Origin: Marinicellulosiphila megalodicopiae
Lineage (GTDB): Bacteria > Pseudomonadota > Gammaproteobacteria > Pseudomonadales > Natronospirillaceae
DNA length: 64,000 nt
Assembly (NCBI RefSeq): GCF_045862395.1
Contig: NZ_AP023087.1
Coordinates: 4,030,001-4,094,000, forward strand
Direction of reading: 5' to 3'
The notes beneath the pieces were generated by a model. The model saw only the letters and a program-made list of their open reading frames with translations, did not search any database and was not told where the DNA came from. A program made the position numbers and the translations under genes. Positions within the stretch are counted from its first letter, which is position 1, and the number at the start of each line of letters is the position of its first letter. Below, piece after piece: positions 9,172-18,728 of this stretch.

Positions 9172-9936
9172 ATGAGAAGCATCAACATAAAAGTGATTTG
9201 GTTAAGCGCTTTAGTATTTATGATTACGCTAAACACACTTGCCATCGTTTTACCAATTAACGGTATGTCCACACAAATGCTGTCTGATTTGTACCCATCG
9301 CCTTTTACACCAGCAGGTTTTACTTTTTCAATTTGGAGTGTCATTTATTCAAGTTTAATTATATTGGCTGTCTATCAATTATTACCTAAAAATTCTAATA
9401 ATGAATTATTAAAAAAATTAGACCCTATTTTAATTGCCAACTTTGTTTTGAACGGATTGTGGATATTATTATGGCACTATGGAATGTTGTGGTTATCGTT
9501 ATTGGTCATGGGACTTCTTTTATCCACACTTATAATGGTATACAAACTAAAACGTAATTGCGACACACAATCAAATCCAATTATTCATTTTTCAATAAGC
9601 ATTTATTTGGGCTGGATCAGTATTGCAACCATTGCAAATATTAGTATTTTGCAAACACATTATGGGATGGATGCCGCTTTGCTTTCAGCAGATATGTGGA
9701 CACTGATTAAAATTTCCATAGCAACAATATTAGCCATAATATTTTTAATAAAATTTAATGATTTAGTTTACAGCGCGGTAGTGATTTGGGCAGCGTTTGG
9801 TATTAGCCAAAACCACGACAGCGATACTGTGATCTATGCTTTATCGATTATGGCAATGGGAGTTGTTTCCGTTTTTTGGTTGATGGGTTTGCTGCGCTTT
9901 GCTTTAGAATCATTCAGCAAAATGAGAAATGGTTGA
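9172..9936 (+). CDS. Tryptophan-rich sensory protein (extended TspO/MBR relative)
   Basis: 254 residues with about seven hydrophobic segments. The signature is PFTPAGFTFSIWSVIYSSL, matching the TspO/MBR conserved loop and helix (P-x-x-F-x-x-x-W-x-x-x-Y). The protein is longer than classical TspO (about 160 residues) and belongs to the long branch annotated as tryptophan-rich sensory proteins. TspO proteins bind porphyrins and hydrophobic ligands in the membrane; function in the long branch is not settled. No neighbour of related function. A terminator follows at 10035. Confidence 0.8.
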   Translation: MRSINIKVIWLSALVFMITLNTLAIVLPINGMSTQMLSDLYPSPFTPAGFTFSIWSVIYSSLIILAVYQLLPKNSNNELLKKLDPILIANFVLNGLWILLWHYGMLWLSLLVMGLLLSTLIMVYKLKRNCDTQSNPIIHFSISIYLGWISIATIANISILQTHYGMDAALLSADMWTLIKISIATILAIIFLIKFNDLVYSAVVIWAAFGISQNHDSDTVIYALSIMAMGVVSVFWLMGLLRFALESFSKMRNG

Positions 9937-10034
9937 AAGTATTTGATTGAAAACACACAATATAGCAGCACTCAAACATTTATTTATAATTGCCCGATTT
10001 GACTAAATAATAAAAACGTCATATTCAACTCATA

Positions 10035-10071
10035 AAAAAAGCCAACTGATAAAATTCAAGTTGGCTTTTTT
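10035..10071. terminator. Bidirectional intrinsic terminator
   Basis: Stem AAAAAAGCCAACT / AGTTGGCTTTTTT with an 11-nt loop between the convergent TspO-like and lipoprotein genes. Confidence 0.9.
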
Positions 10072-10084
10072 GTTTGGTTAGTTA

Positions 10085-11542
10085 TTAGTCAATAGCAATA
10101 ACTTCACCCGCCATGAAGGTTTCACTCACAGTGGTTGTGGGACCACCTGACGTACAAGGGTGATAGGTTACATCATACTCATCATTAATTGGCCAAGTTT
10201 GCTCACACTCTTCTGTCACAATAATTTGTCCATCTAACGTAACACTTCCAGCTTGAACGGTTAATTCATCATTTACTGAAGTTAACTGCGTACCTGAAGT
10301 CATATCTAAGTTAAAATCGACATTAGCCGTTGACTCAACATAAGTAACAGTTGTTCCGTCATCAGTTTCATCCGATAAAAAAACATCTGTAAATTCAAGC
10401 ATTGCATCAAAAGCCGTGGTTAATGAAATGGTTTCATCTGATTCAGTATACTGAGCACTAAAATTTGCTACCATTGCAGAAAGCAATACATCGCCATCTA
10501 ATGAGAAACTCAACCCAGCTAAGTTCGAATTTGTGATTGTGGCTGTTTCGTTAATTCCGTCGATTAATAAATCAAAATTGGCTCCACCAAAATTAATACT
10601 CACATCTTCGCCAGAATCACCTGTAAATTGGCCAATAATAGCATTCATACTAGAAGTAATTTGGATGGTTTCCAACACAGCATCTAATGCAAACGTGCTT
10701 AAATTTGAAGTCGCATCGACTGATATAACATTGGTGCTATCACCAATTTGAATCATTTGTGGAATCCAGCTCATCACCGTTGCTTGATCGGCACTTGCAG
10801 CAACAGAAATCGCAAACTGACCATCAAAAGTAGCCGGCACCTCAGAAAAATTATCCGTTCCCAATTCAGTGTCAATTGCTAAACCTGCTGCTTTTAATTC
10901 ACCTAAATCCACTAACATTGCAAGATAATCAGGGGCATATGAAAACTCAAAAGGCTCGTAACCGCTGTAAGTTACGGTAATAATACCTGCAACATTGTTG
11001 ATCACTTGAATTTGCAACACCACATTATCCAATACAGTTAAACAATCTGTATCACCTGTGTCACATAAATTGTCAGTATTCACACCAACTGAAATTGTGT
11101 TGGTTGATAAATCCGCTGTTGCGTTAGCCACATCAAATAAGCCATTGATCGTATCTTCCATCGAATCATTTGCAGCCTTTGCCGACACTGCACTGTTGAG
11201 CGCTCTTGACATAATACTGTTTGATTCATTGTTCATTGAACTAGTATCGTCGTCAAACTCCTCGTCAGAGCCAAAAAATGAACCCATAATGGACATGGAA
11301 CTCATAATTGAAACCGCACTGTCTAAATTAGTTGTGACATTTGCAGCTGGAGCGGCAATGCCACTGCTTAAATTATTCATGCCTTGATTCAAATCTGTCA
11401 TCGCTTTAATTTCTTGATTAATTGGCGCAATGTTTGAATCGATTTCCACTTTTAGTGATTGGGTATCTTCTTCACAAGACACCGTTAATAAACTTGCTGC
11501 TGTTATAGCAACACACAAAGCTGGCAATTTAAATTGACCCAT
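10085..11542 (-). CDS. Putative lipoprotein, beta-rich, unknown function
   Basis: 485 residues. The N-terminus is a signal peptide ending in an imperfect lipobox (LLTVSC, Cys23), followed by an acidic, Ser/Asn-rich stretch and then a long beta-strand-rich body of Val/Thr/Asp pattern. Few cysteines are present (a pair near residues 159-165 and a pair near the C-terminus). The ribosome site AAGGGG is excellent. I do not recognise the family. The composition (acidic, low Lys) is typical of exported proteins of marine bacteria. It is monocistronic, ending at the terminator at 10035. Confidence 0.6.
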   Translation of the reverse strand: MGQFKLPALCVAITAASLLTVSCEEDTQSLKVEIDSNIAPINQEIKAMTDLNQGMNNLSSGIAAPAANVTTNLDSAVSIMSSMSIMGSFFGSDEEFDDDTSSMNNESNSIMSRALNSAVSAKAANDSMEDTINGLFDVANATADLSTNTISVGVNTDNLCDTGDTDCLTVLDNVVLQIQVINNVAGIITVTYSGYEPFEFSYAPDYLAMLVDLGELKAAGLAIDTELGTDNFSEVPATFDGQFAISVAASADQATVMSWIPQMIQIGDSTNVISVDATSNLSTFALDAVLETIQITSSMNAIIGQFTGDSGEDVSINFGGANFDLLIDGINETATITNSNLAGLSFSLDGDVLLSAMVANFSAQYTESDETISLTTAFDAMLEFTDVFLSDETDDGTTVTYVESTANVDFNLDMTSGTQLTSVNDELTVQAGSVTLDGQIIVTEECEQTWPINDEYDVTYHPCTSGGPTTTVSETFMAGEVIAID

Positions 11543-11781
11543 GTTTTTCCCCTTAATTGAATTTCCAAAATAATTTTAAATCCGTACATCTTGATCAGAT
11601 TTGCACGAACAAGGTAACGATTAAATTGTAATTACACAACACCAAATAATCTGTTAACACACACTCTAATTTCTATTTTAAGATACAAAATGAGCATTTA
11701 AGGGCGCTGTACACCAAAGTATTTTAGTTTCATAAATGTTAGTATTTTGTATTTTTGAAACCTATAAGTCATTTTTAAAAT

Positions 11782-12384
11782 ATGAGCACCCCATCTTTAC
11801 TAACCCTTACCCATGGCGCTGGCGCTTCCATTGAGTCATTATTTTTACAATCATTAATTCAAAGCCTAAAATTAAACGCATTTGACGTGAACGCTTTTAA
11901 TTTTGACTACATGGAAACAATTCTCAAGACTAAAAAACGACGCCCTCCTGAAAAAATGGACAAACTCAAACTTCAGTTTGCCAATAACATTAAACAGGGC
12001 ACAACTTGTATTGCTGGCAAATCTATGGGAGGCAGAGTGGCAACCATGCTTGCGGCAGATCGGGAATTTGATTATTTGAACATTAAACATGTATTTGTAT
12101 GGGGGTATCCTTTTTTTGCTCCCAAAAAAGATACTCCAAGAATCCAGCATTTCGACAATATTCAGGCACAGGTTCATATATTTCAAGGCACCAGAGACTG
12201 TTTTGGCAAGCCCGAACAAATCGATCCCCTAAAATTACCTTCAAATATTCACATACACTGGATAGATGGGGCGGATCACGATTTTAAAATACTCAAATGC
12301 CTAAACAGATCCACACAACAAACCATAGATCACATTACCAAAAAAATGCGCGATATTTTGGAAGAGGCAACTATACTCAATTAA
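11782..12384 (+). CDS. Alpha/beta hydrolase of the KANL3/Tex30-like type
   Basis: 200 residues with LTHGAGAS at the oxyanion strand, the nucleophile elbow AGKSMGGR (S81), the acid in FQGTRDCFG (D139) and the histidine in DGADHDF (H166). This is a complete catalytic triad of the small cytosolic alpha/beta hydrolases annotated as KANL3/Tex30-like. The substrate is unknown. The stop codon overlaps the cyaA start (TAATG at 12382-12386), so translation of the two is probably coupled. Confidence 0.85.
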   Translation: MSTPSLLTLTHGAGASIESLFLQSLIQSLKLNAFDVNAFNFDYMETILKTKKRRPPEKMDKLKLQFANNIKQGTTCIAGKSMGGRVATMLAADREFDYLNIKHVFVWGYPFFAPKKDTPRIQHFDNIQAQVHIFQGTRDCFGKPEQIDPLKLPSNIHIHWIDGADHDFKILKCLNRSTQQTIDHITKKMRDILEEATILN

Positions 12385-15176
12385 TGAGTTCAAAAAACAA
12401 TATAATCTGCCTTGAGCAAGACATACATACGATTAAGCAACGTTTTTTTCGCGTCAATCAAGGACGCTATCAGCGTTGTCTTGATCAATTATCATTTAAA
12501 CAACAGTTTATTCTTGAAACTATTTCGCTGCTATTTCATATTAATCACTCATTTTTACCCGGATTTGTGGACGAATCGACCCCCTGTGGATTTCATGGAT
12601 TCAAACCCACAATTAAACAAGTCGATAGTTTAAAATCCTTTAATCGTAATTTTAACTATTCTCCTAAGTTTGTACACGATGCTGACCTTTGCAGTTTATT
12701 TGTTATGGGCAGTTGTGGCAGCATTGCTCAAAATTCCCAAAGTGACTTAGATTTTTGGCTCATTCATAAACAAGATATACCCGCACAACACATTTATAAT
12801 CTGGAGCAAAAAGCGGAAAAAATAGAGTCCTGGGCAGAAAAGTTTAATTTAGAAGTGCATTTTTTTATTATGAGTGCAGAAGATTTTAAAGCAAAAAAAG
12901 TAGGAAAACTCAGCTCTGAACATTCAGGAAGTGCGCAGCATTTATTATTATTAGATGAATTTTACCGCAGTTGTATTTTGATTTGCGGCAGCTACCCTGT
13001 TTGGTGGCTAGTACCTTGCGATAAAGAATTAGAATATGAACAATACGTAAAATCGTTAAATGACAAAGGCAGCTTGGGATACCGAGAAACAATTGATCTT
13101 GGATCAACGATGCCTCTTGCAATAGAAGAGTTATATGGCGCTAGTGTTTGGCAACTTTGTAAAGCCATTGACTCTCCTTATAAATCAATATTAAAGTCCA
13201 TACTTTTAGAATATTACGTCCAAGAAAACCATGAATTGATTTTATTAAGTCAAGAATTCAAACAACGCATTCATCAAAACACCATAAATTTAAATCAACT
13301 TGACGCGTATTTATTACTTTATGAAATGGTCGAAAACTATTATAAAAGAACAAACCAAACTCAACGGTTATCCATTTTTCGAAAATCTATCTATCTAAAA
13401 TTAAATTTAAAACTTTCAATTTCTAACTCGAAAGTAAAAAACTGGCGCCGATCGGTTATTTCTGAACTTATTGAAAATTGGCAATGGACTGCGGATGACA
13501 TAAAAACGTTAGATAATCGAGCCCAGTGGTCCATTCAAAACATTCTAAATGAAAAAAAATCCGTTTTAAATGAGCTTTCATATTGTCATAGATTATTAAG
13601 TAAAAAATGTCATAAACAAAATATTAAATTAAGCGATACTGACTTAAATATATTAAGTCGGAAATTATACTCAGTATTTGACAAAAAAAATGAGAAGATT
13701 GACCTAATCAATCCCGGTATTTGTAAAGATGTGACTCATTGCAACACTTATATATATGAAGTAAAAACAAAAAAAACCCAACAAAGCATTTGGTCTGTGT
13801 ACGAACACCCAATTGATATTAACAGTGAAAAATTGCCCACTCCAATTAAACGCAGCTTTTCATTAGTAGATATTTGGCTTTGGCTGTACATGAACGGATT
13901 GTTTATTGATAACAAGCATATTGGTTTTTCAAGCAGTTCTCATCAAATAGACAAACAAAAACAATCCCAACTTTATTTAATATTCAACAATCACATTCAG
14001 CCATTTAACAAAAGAAGCAAGCATGAAGAATTTGAAAGTAAATCTTCCATTAAAAATATTACTATTTTAATTAATGCTCTGAATGAACCGCTAGCAGAAT
14101 TATCACAAAAAGGGCTACTCAAACTTTCACATTTGAATGACAGCTTTAATTTTAGCGCCCAACACGACAATCTAATTGAAACGATCGATATTATTATTCA
14201 AAATTCCTGGAATGAAACCTACACCTTTCACTTTGAATCCCAAGAAGCGCTTGCTCAATGTATCAAACACTATTTAAATATCATTACAGACAACCACAAT
14301 TGGGTACAACCTTCGATTCATGTTGGTTGCAACACACAAAATCAATATATTCAAGAAAGGTTTGAGTCTTTATTTTTACAAATAAGACACTCTTTTTTTC
14401 AACAAAACAACAGCCAGTTTATACTAAATATTCGATCATTTTTAACAATCATATCAAAACAAGATGGGAAATATTTTGTTGAGAACTGCAAACATGAAGT
14501 GATGTTATTTGATTTTTTAAATAACAATAAAATAAAATCTACTCAGATTTACTTTGAAAAAAAATGCAGTGAAAAACTTTTAACTCCCAAGCTGAATAAA
14601 CTTCATCAAACAGATTCTATAACAGTTTTTATTGAGCATATATCCAGCCAAATATTGGTTTATATTATTGATGAGTCCGATCATATTTTAAGGTATAAAT
14701 CTAACCATACTAACTTTACAACATTAATAAAATCATTAGACCAATTCATTTATAATACAAAAAATAATGCCACCCATACATTTACAGAATTTTATAAAAT
14801 TGAATACAATTTAAAAGAAACACTGATTCACCCTGTACAAGTACCTGACAATGTACTTATGCCACAACCCTTTGATGTTAATATTTTTTTAGACAAAGAT
14901 GCACATCAAAATTTAATTTACAGCATCAACATTAATGACAAACAATTCCATAGTTTTGATTATGACGAATCTGTATTTTCAAAAGCAGCCGAGTATTTAA
15001 TTACACTGCGTACAGAAAAAGCCAGTTATTGGATTTATATCAATTCATTAGCGCTAAGTAACACACTTAATAATGCTAATGATTCAACGGTCTATTATTT
15101 AAAACATAAATTGAGTATTGAGCAAAGACTAAATCAAGCTATTGAAATTAAAAAATCCTTAAACAGTTTGGAGTAA
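12384..15176 (+). CDS. cyaA: Class I adenylate cyclase
   Basis: Makes cAMP from ATP. At 930 residues it is longer than E. coli CyaA (848). The N-terminal half has the class I nucleotidyltransferase-like site, with VMGSCGSIAQNSQSDLDFW carrying the G-S and D-x-D signature. Downstream come ESWAEKFNLEVHFFIM and GSAQHLLLLDEFYRS, both conserved in this family. The C-terminal half is the glucose-responsive regulatory part. The reading frame is open upstream to 12297, but the ATG at 12384 overlaps the stop of the preceding hydrolase gene and is preferred. cAMP could act through a CRP-like regulator at the site near 22107 and through the binding protein at 21269. Confidence 0.92.
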   Translation: MSSKNNIICLEQDIHTIKQRFFRVNQGRYQRCLDQLSFKQQFILETISLLFHINHSFLPGFVDESTPCGFHGFKPTIKQVDSLKSFNRNFNYSPKFVHDADLCSLFVMGSCGSIAQNSQSDLDFWLIHKQDIPAQHIYNLEQKAEKIESWAEKFNLEVHFFIMSAEDFKAKKVGKLSSEHSGSAQHLLLLDEFYRSCILICGSYPVWWLVPCDKELEYEQYVKSLNDKGSLGYRETIDLGSTMPLAIEELYGASVWQLCKAIDSPYKSILKSILLEYYVQENHELILLSQEFKQRIHQNTINLNQLDAYLLLYEMVENYYKRTNQTQRLSIFRKSIYLKLNLKLSISNSKVKNWRRSVISELIENWQWTADDIKTLDNRAQWSIQNILNEKKSVLNELSYCHRLLSKKCHKQNIKLSDTDLNILSRKLYSVFDKKNEKIDLINPGICKDVTHCNTYIYEVKTKKTQQSIWSVYEHPIDINSEKLPTPIKRSFSLVDIWLWLYMNGLFIDNKHIGFSSSSHQIDKQKQSQLYLIFNNHIQPFNKRSKHEEFESKSSIKNITILINALNEPLAELSQKGLLKLSHLNDSFNFSAQHDNLIETIDIIIQNSWNETYTFHFESQEALAQCIKHYLNIITDNHNWVQPSIHVGCNTQNQYIQERFESLFLQIRHSFFQQNNSQFILNIRSFLTIISKQDGKYFVENCKHEVMLFDFLNNNKIKSTQIYFEKKCSEKLLTPKLNKLHQTDSITVFIEHISSQILVYIIDESDHILRYKSNHTNFTTLIKSLDQFIYNTKNNATHTFTEFYKIEYNLKETLIHPVQVPDNVLMPQPFDVNIFLDKDAHQNLIYSININDKQFHSFDYDESVFSKAAEYLITLRTEKASYWIYINSLALSNTLNNANDSTVYYLKHKLSIEQRLNQAIEIKKSLNSLE

Positions 15177-15215
15177 TACAGGTTATTTCTATTCGCTTTA
15201 TACTTCATATCTCTA

Positions 15216-15770
15216 TTAAAATTTTGATAACGAATCTGAATAAGCAATGGCTAATTCTTCATGTCCTTTTTTATTATTATCAAATATTGTAATGATCTCC
15301 ATCCAACCTTTTTTATCTAATACCCATAGAGATTCTCTGACTCTTCCTTTTTCATCAGACACACTCCAAAAAAATCCTTTTTCATATTGAGCAGGCTCTG
15401 AGACTACAAATTCGAATGTTTGATTTGCTTGATCAAAACTACTTAACGCCATTTTTTGCAGTGCATCTAAAGTAAGATTAGGGCTAGATTGTTGGAATCG
15501 TACAGCAAATTTAACACCTGAAACTGATGCGCTATATAACCATAAATCACGCTCTTTAACATTTTCAATATTTGGTTTTTTGATAAAATCTATTTGATAT
15601 TCTGAATCCCCAATGGATTGTATATAACTGTCTGTTTTTGTCTTTGGCCACTGTGCATACACAAACAAACAAAACGCGACACAAACAAAGTAAAATGTAG
15701 GTTGTTTCAATAACGAACACTTTTTAACGGATTCATTAAGCTCTGGTTGCTCTGGCACATCATTTGTCAT
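15216..15770 (-). CDS. Single-pass membrane protein of unknown function
   Basis: 184 residues: a cytoplasmic head of about 25 residues, one membrane helix (TFYFVCVAFCLFVYAQW) and an extracytoplasmic beta-rich domain of about 130 residues. No family recognised. It lies 14 bp downstream of the S41 protease gene on the same strand, so it is probably co-transcribed. A role as a partner or substrate of that protease is conceivable but unsupported. Confidence 0.6.
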   Translation of the reverse strand: MTNDVPEQPELNESVKKCSLLKQPTFYFVCVAFCLFVYAQWPKTKTDSYIQSIGDSEYQIDFIKKPNIENVKERDLWLYSASVSGVKFAVRFQQSSPNLTLDALQKMALSSFDQANQTFEFVVSEPAQYEKGFFWSVSDEKGRVRESLWVLDKKGWMEIITIFDNNKKGHEELAIAYSDSLSKF

Positions 15771-15784
15771 ATTTTTTACTTAAA

Positions 15785-17173
15785 TTATTTTATTAGAATT
15801 GAGTTTGAATTTTCATAATCCAAATACGTTGATGATTGAAAGTGTTTGTTAGATTTTTTTAAATTTCTAGATTCTAAAGCCACCGCTTCCATTTGCGTAC
15901 GGCAACTTCCACCATTTAATATATGCAACGCTTCATCTATTTGAGGGTCATTCACATTTCCCCAATTATACATCAACGTATCTGCTACCACGCAGTCTGG
16001 ATTAAAACCATTTATATAATTTCCTTCATTGTTTGCATTGGTCATTTGCATAGTAACTGGAAACAGAATACTTCCACAGATAGGAATTTGAGGCATAGCG
16101 AAGGGCTTACCACAACTTGCATGATCGCCGATTACCGTTACATTTGCATAAGGAAGCATCATATTAATCACCAATTCAGATGCAGAGCAGCTACCACTAT
16201 CAATTAGAACAACTACTTCAGACGCGCCAATATCATATGTGTTATCCCAAAAACTAAAAGTACGATTATTAATACTTTGAAGTGAATTAAACTCATAATT
16301 TAGCATTGGCAGTTGGGAATGGGAGTTTCTTGCGTTTAATGAACTATTTACAATTGCAGTGGCTAAAGACACCAACCCACCTGAATTTGAACGTAAATCT
16401 AAAATTAAATTATCAACATTTTGATCACTAAAATACTCAAATGAATCATACAACTCTTCTGCGCTATATTTGGCAAATGAACGATATGCAAAATATCCTG
16501 TCGTTTGACCTGCGTTATCTATGACACTTGAAGTTTCAATCACATTGGTTGTGTAGCTGCCTCGCTCAATAGTTGCTTCATATACACTTGAATCCTCGCT
16601 GGAGCGCCAAACAAAATGTAAAGACTGCTTTTCATTATCATATCCAAATAAATACATATGGTAAGCATTCACTACATCTTTATCATCATCATTGTTTTTT
16701 AGGAACGTAAATATTTCATTTTTGCTGATTCCATCAATTGACAATATGGCATCGCCTCGTCGTAAGCCTGCTTCATATGCAGGAGAATTTTTTTCCACTA
16801 CATAAAAAGTTAAACGGTCATCCTCAACATTTCCAGTATCGGATTCTATATAGATTGGTCTAAAACCAAATTTACCTGTGCTTATTCCTTGCCCAAATGA
16901 CTGATCAAATGCAACCGCGTCTTCGACCCAAAAACTAAAGTCTTCTTTTCCATTTACCTTTAGTGCTTCGACCAAATCTGCAGATGGCAGAACTTGATAA
17001 TCAGCTGGCACTTGAACGTCTTCATTAAATAGATAATCTGACTCAAAAATTGAAACAATCGCTTCATTTTTATCTTCTAAAGTACAAGATTGTTCTGCAA
17101 TTTCAGGTTCATCACAAGCAGTGATCAACAAGGCATACACAACAATAAAAACCGATGAATATTTACGATACAT
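15785..17173 (-). CDS. S41 (tail-specific/CtpA-like) protease lipoprotein with PDZ domain
   Basis: 462 residues. The signal peptide ends in the lipobox LITAC (Cys20). A PDZ domain follows (residues about 100-165, EAGLRRGDAILSIDG), then the S41 core. LILDLRSNSGGLVSLA is the conserved strand, the nucleophile is S330 in GSCSASE, and the general base is K356 in CGKPF, aligning with the Ser/Lys dyad of CtpA and Tsp. Such enzymes trim periplasmic or envelope proteins. It is divergent from modA and is followed by a small membrane-protein gene. Confidence 0.85.
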   Translation of the reverse strand: MYRKYSSVFIVVYALLITACDEPEIAEQSCTLEDKNEAIVSIFESDYLFNEDVQVPADYQVLPSADLVEALKVNGKEDFSFWVEDAVAFDQSFGQGISTGKFGFRPIYIESDTGNVEDDRLTFYVVEKNSPAYEAGLRRGDAILSIDGISKNEIFTFLKNNDDDKDVVNAYHMYLFGYDNEKQSLHFVWRSSEDSSVYEATIERGSYTTNVIETSSVIDNAGQTTGYFAYRSFAKYSAEELYDSFEYFSDQNVDNLILDLRSNSGGLVSLATAIVNSSLNARNSHSQLPMLNYEFNSLQSINNRTFSFWDNTYDIGASEVVVLIDSGSCSASELVINMMLPYANVTVIGDHASCGKPFAMPQIPICGSILFPVTMQMTNANNEGNYINGFNPDCVVADTLMYNWGNVNDPQIDEALHILNGGSCRTQMEAVALESRNLKKSNKHFQSSTYLDYENSNSILIK

Positions 17174-17197
17174 AATTTAAACCCTTTAAAACTCGAT

Positions 17198-17228
17198 ACA
17201 GTATATGTCCTTTTCGATTAGATACTGT
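17198..17228. promoter_or_regulatory. Inverted repeat in the S41 protease/modA divergent promoter region
   Basis: Arms ACAGTAT and ATACTGT separated by 17 nt, each preceded by CGAT (CGATACAGTAT and CGATTAGATACTG). The position between two divergent genes fits an operator. It does not look like a standard ModE site (TATATA-rich dyad) nor a LexA box. No regulator is assigned. Confidence 0.35.
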
Positions 17229-17313
17229 GAGAAAGTTGGGTAATTTACATTGTTGTGCAAAAAGAAACAATCTGATTTAAACTAGCTCACTTCTGATTTG
17301 GAGCAAAAACCCT

Positions 17314-18045
17314 GTGCGCTCATTCATATTTTTCACTATATTGTTATTTTGCTGCCAAACGAAACTTCGAGCTGAAAGCTTTGATGTTACTGTTGCTGTG
17401 GCTGCAAATTTTGCTGAGCCACTTAAAATTTTGATTAATGACTTTGAACGCGTGCATCCAAAAATCAAAGTAAATATGGTAATTGGCTCCTCTGGTAAAT
17501 TATTTGCCCAAATCCAGCAAAATGCACCATTTGACCTATTTTTATCTGCCGACCAATCTAAGCCGTTAGCATTAATTGCAAGCGGTCATGCAATAAAAGA
17601 TTCTCTTCATACTTATGCACAGGGTACGTTAGTGCTTTGGTCATATTCTGAAACACCACTAAATAATGAGTCATTAAAGACCTTTAAAGGTAAGTTAGCG
17701 ATCGCAAACCCCAAAATTGCACCCTATGGCGAAGCTTCTATGGAAGTGATTCATCACTATGAAAACCCCAATATACAAATCATACAGGCCAATAATGTTC
17801 TTGGCGTTTTACAATATGTAAAAAGCCAATCCGTTGAAATGGGGTTGGTTGCACTATCATCTCTTTCTCAATTTCCCCTTACATCTTTAAATATTTGGCA
17901 TGTAGACTCTGCTTTGTATTCACCGATATTACAAGACATGGTGATATTGAACGACAACCCACACACCCGTATTTTTTGGATCTTTTTACAATCTGAACAA
18001 GCAAAAATAGTGAAACATCAATTTGGTTATAAGGACTCGCAATGA
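17314..18045 (+). CDS. modA: Molybdate ABC transporter, periplasmic binding protein
   Basis: 243 residues with a Sec signal peptide (cleavage near LRA-ES). The mature start VTVAVAANFAEPLK and the segment MVIGSSGKLFAQIQQNAPFD carry the ModA oxyanion-binding serines. The start is GTG, with GGAG ten bases ahead. The stop overlaps modB (ATGA), so this is the first gene of modABC. It delivers molybdate to the ModBC channel, which fits the molybdopterin-dependent nitrate reductase at 28.5-31.2 kb. Confidence 0.93.
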   Translation: MRSFIFFTILLFCCQTKLRAESFDVTVAVAANFAEPLKILINDFERVHPKIKVNMVIGSSGKLFAQIQQNAPFDLFLSADQSKPLALIASGHAIKDSLHTYAQGTLVLWSYSETPLNNESLKTFKGKLAIANPKIAPYGEASMEVIHHYENPNIQIIQANNVLGVLQYVKSQSVEMGLVALSSLSQFPLTSLNIWHVDSALYSPILQDMVILNDNPHTRIFWIFLQSEQAKIVKHQFGYKDSQ

Positions 18046-18728
18046 CAGAAGCTCAATGGATCGCAATTGCATTAACTTTCAAATTATCTGCCACTGTGAC
18101 ATTTTTACTTTTAATTATTAGCACGCCACTGGCATATTGGCTGGCACGTACACACAATCCACTAAAGCCATTCATTAATGCGATTTTTGCCTTACCACTT
18201 GTACTGCCTCCAACAGTCATCGGATTTTATTTACTAATCGCCTTTGGCCCAAATGGATTCATAGGACAAATCACTGAACAATTTGGTCTAGGAACTTGGT
18301 TATTTAGCTTCACAGGTTTGGTGATCGCATCATGTATTTACTCTTTACCATTTGTATTACAACCCATACAAAACTCCATTGCTGCTCTTGGCAATAATCC
18401 ATTTGAATTAGCAAGTGTCATGCATTTATCTACTTTGAAAACATTCATTAAAATTGTTGTTCCTCAAGCAAAATTAGGGTTTTTAACCGCTGCTATTCTG
18501 GGGTTTGCACATACTGTAGGTGAATTTGGATTAGTATTAATTATTGGAGGGAATATACCTGGGCAAACTCAATTAGTTTCGCTTTTAATTTTTGAACATA
18601 TCGAAGCATTAGAATATGAACAAGCCCACTTTCTTTCATTGTTTATGCTAATATTTTCATTCATTATTTTATTCGCCTTATATTTATTTAATCAACAAAA
18701 AAATATGGTGTGGGGAGGTGTAAAATAA
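18042..18728 (+). CDS. modB: Molybdate ABC transporter permease
   Basis: 228 residues, five to six membrane helices, and the permease EAA-like loop around ELASVMHLSTLKTFIKIVVP. FALPLVLPPTVIGFYLLI is characteristic of ModB/CysT-type permeases. It overlaps modA by four bases and modC by one base (TAATG). It forms the molybdate channel in the inner membrane. Confidence 0.93.
   Translation: MTEAQWIAIALTFKLSATVTFLLLIISTPLAYWLARTHNPLKPFINAIFALPLVLPPTVIGFYLLIAFGPNGFIGQITEQFGLGTWLFSFTGLVIASCIYSLPFVLQPIQNSIAALGNNPFELASVMHLSTLKTFIKIVVPQAKLGFLTAAILGFAHTVGEFGLVLIIGGNIPGQTQLVSLLIFEHIEALEYEQAHFLSLFMLIFSFIILFALYLFNQQKNMVWGGVK

Noticed and set aside
17198..17228. ACAGTAT/ATACTGT dyad considered as a LexA or ModE site
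   Set aside because: The arms are reversed relative to CTGT-N8-ACAG and lack the TATATA core of ModE sites.
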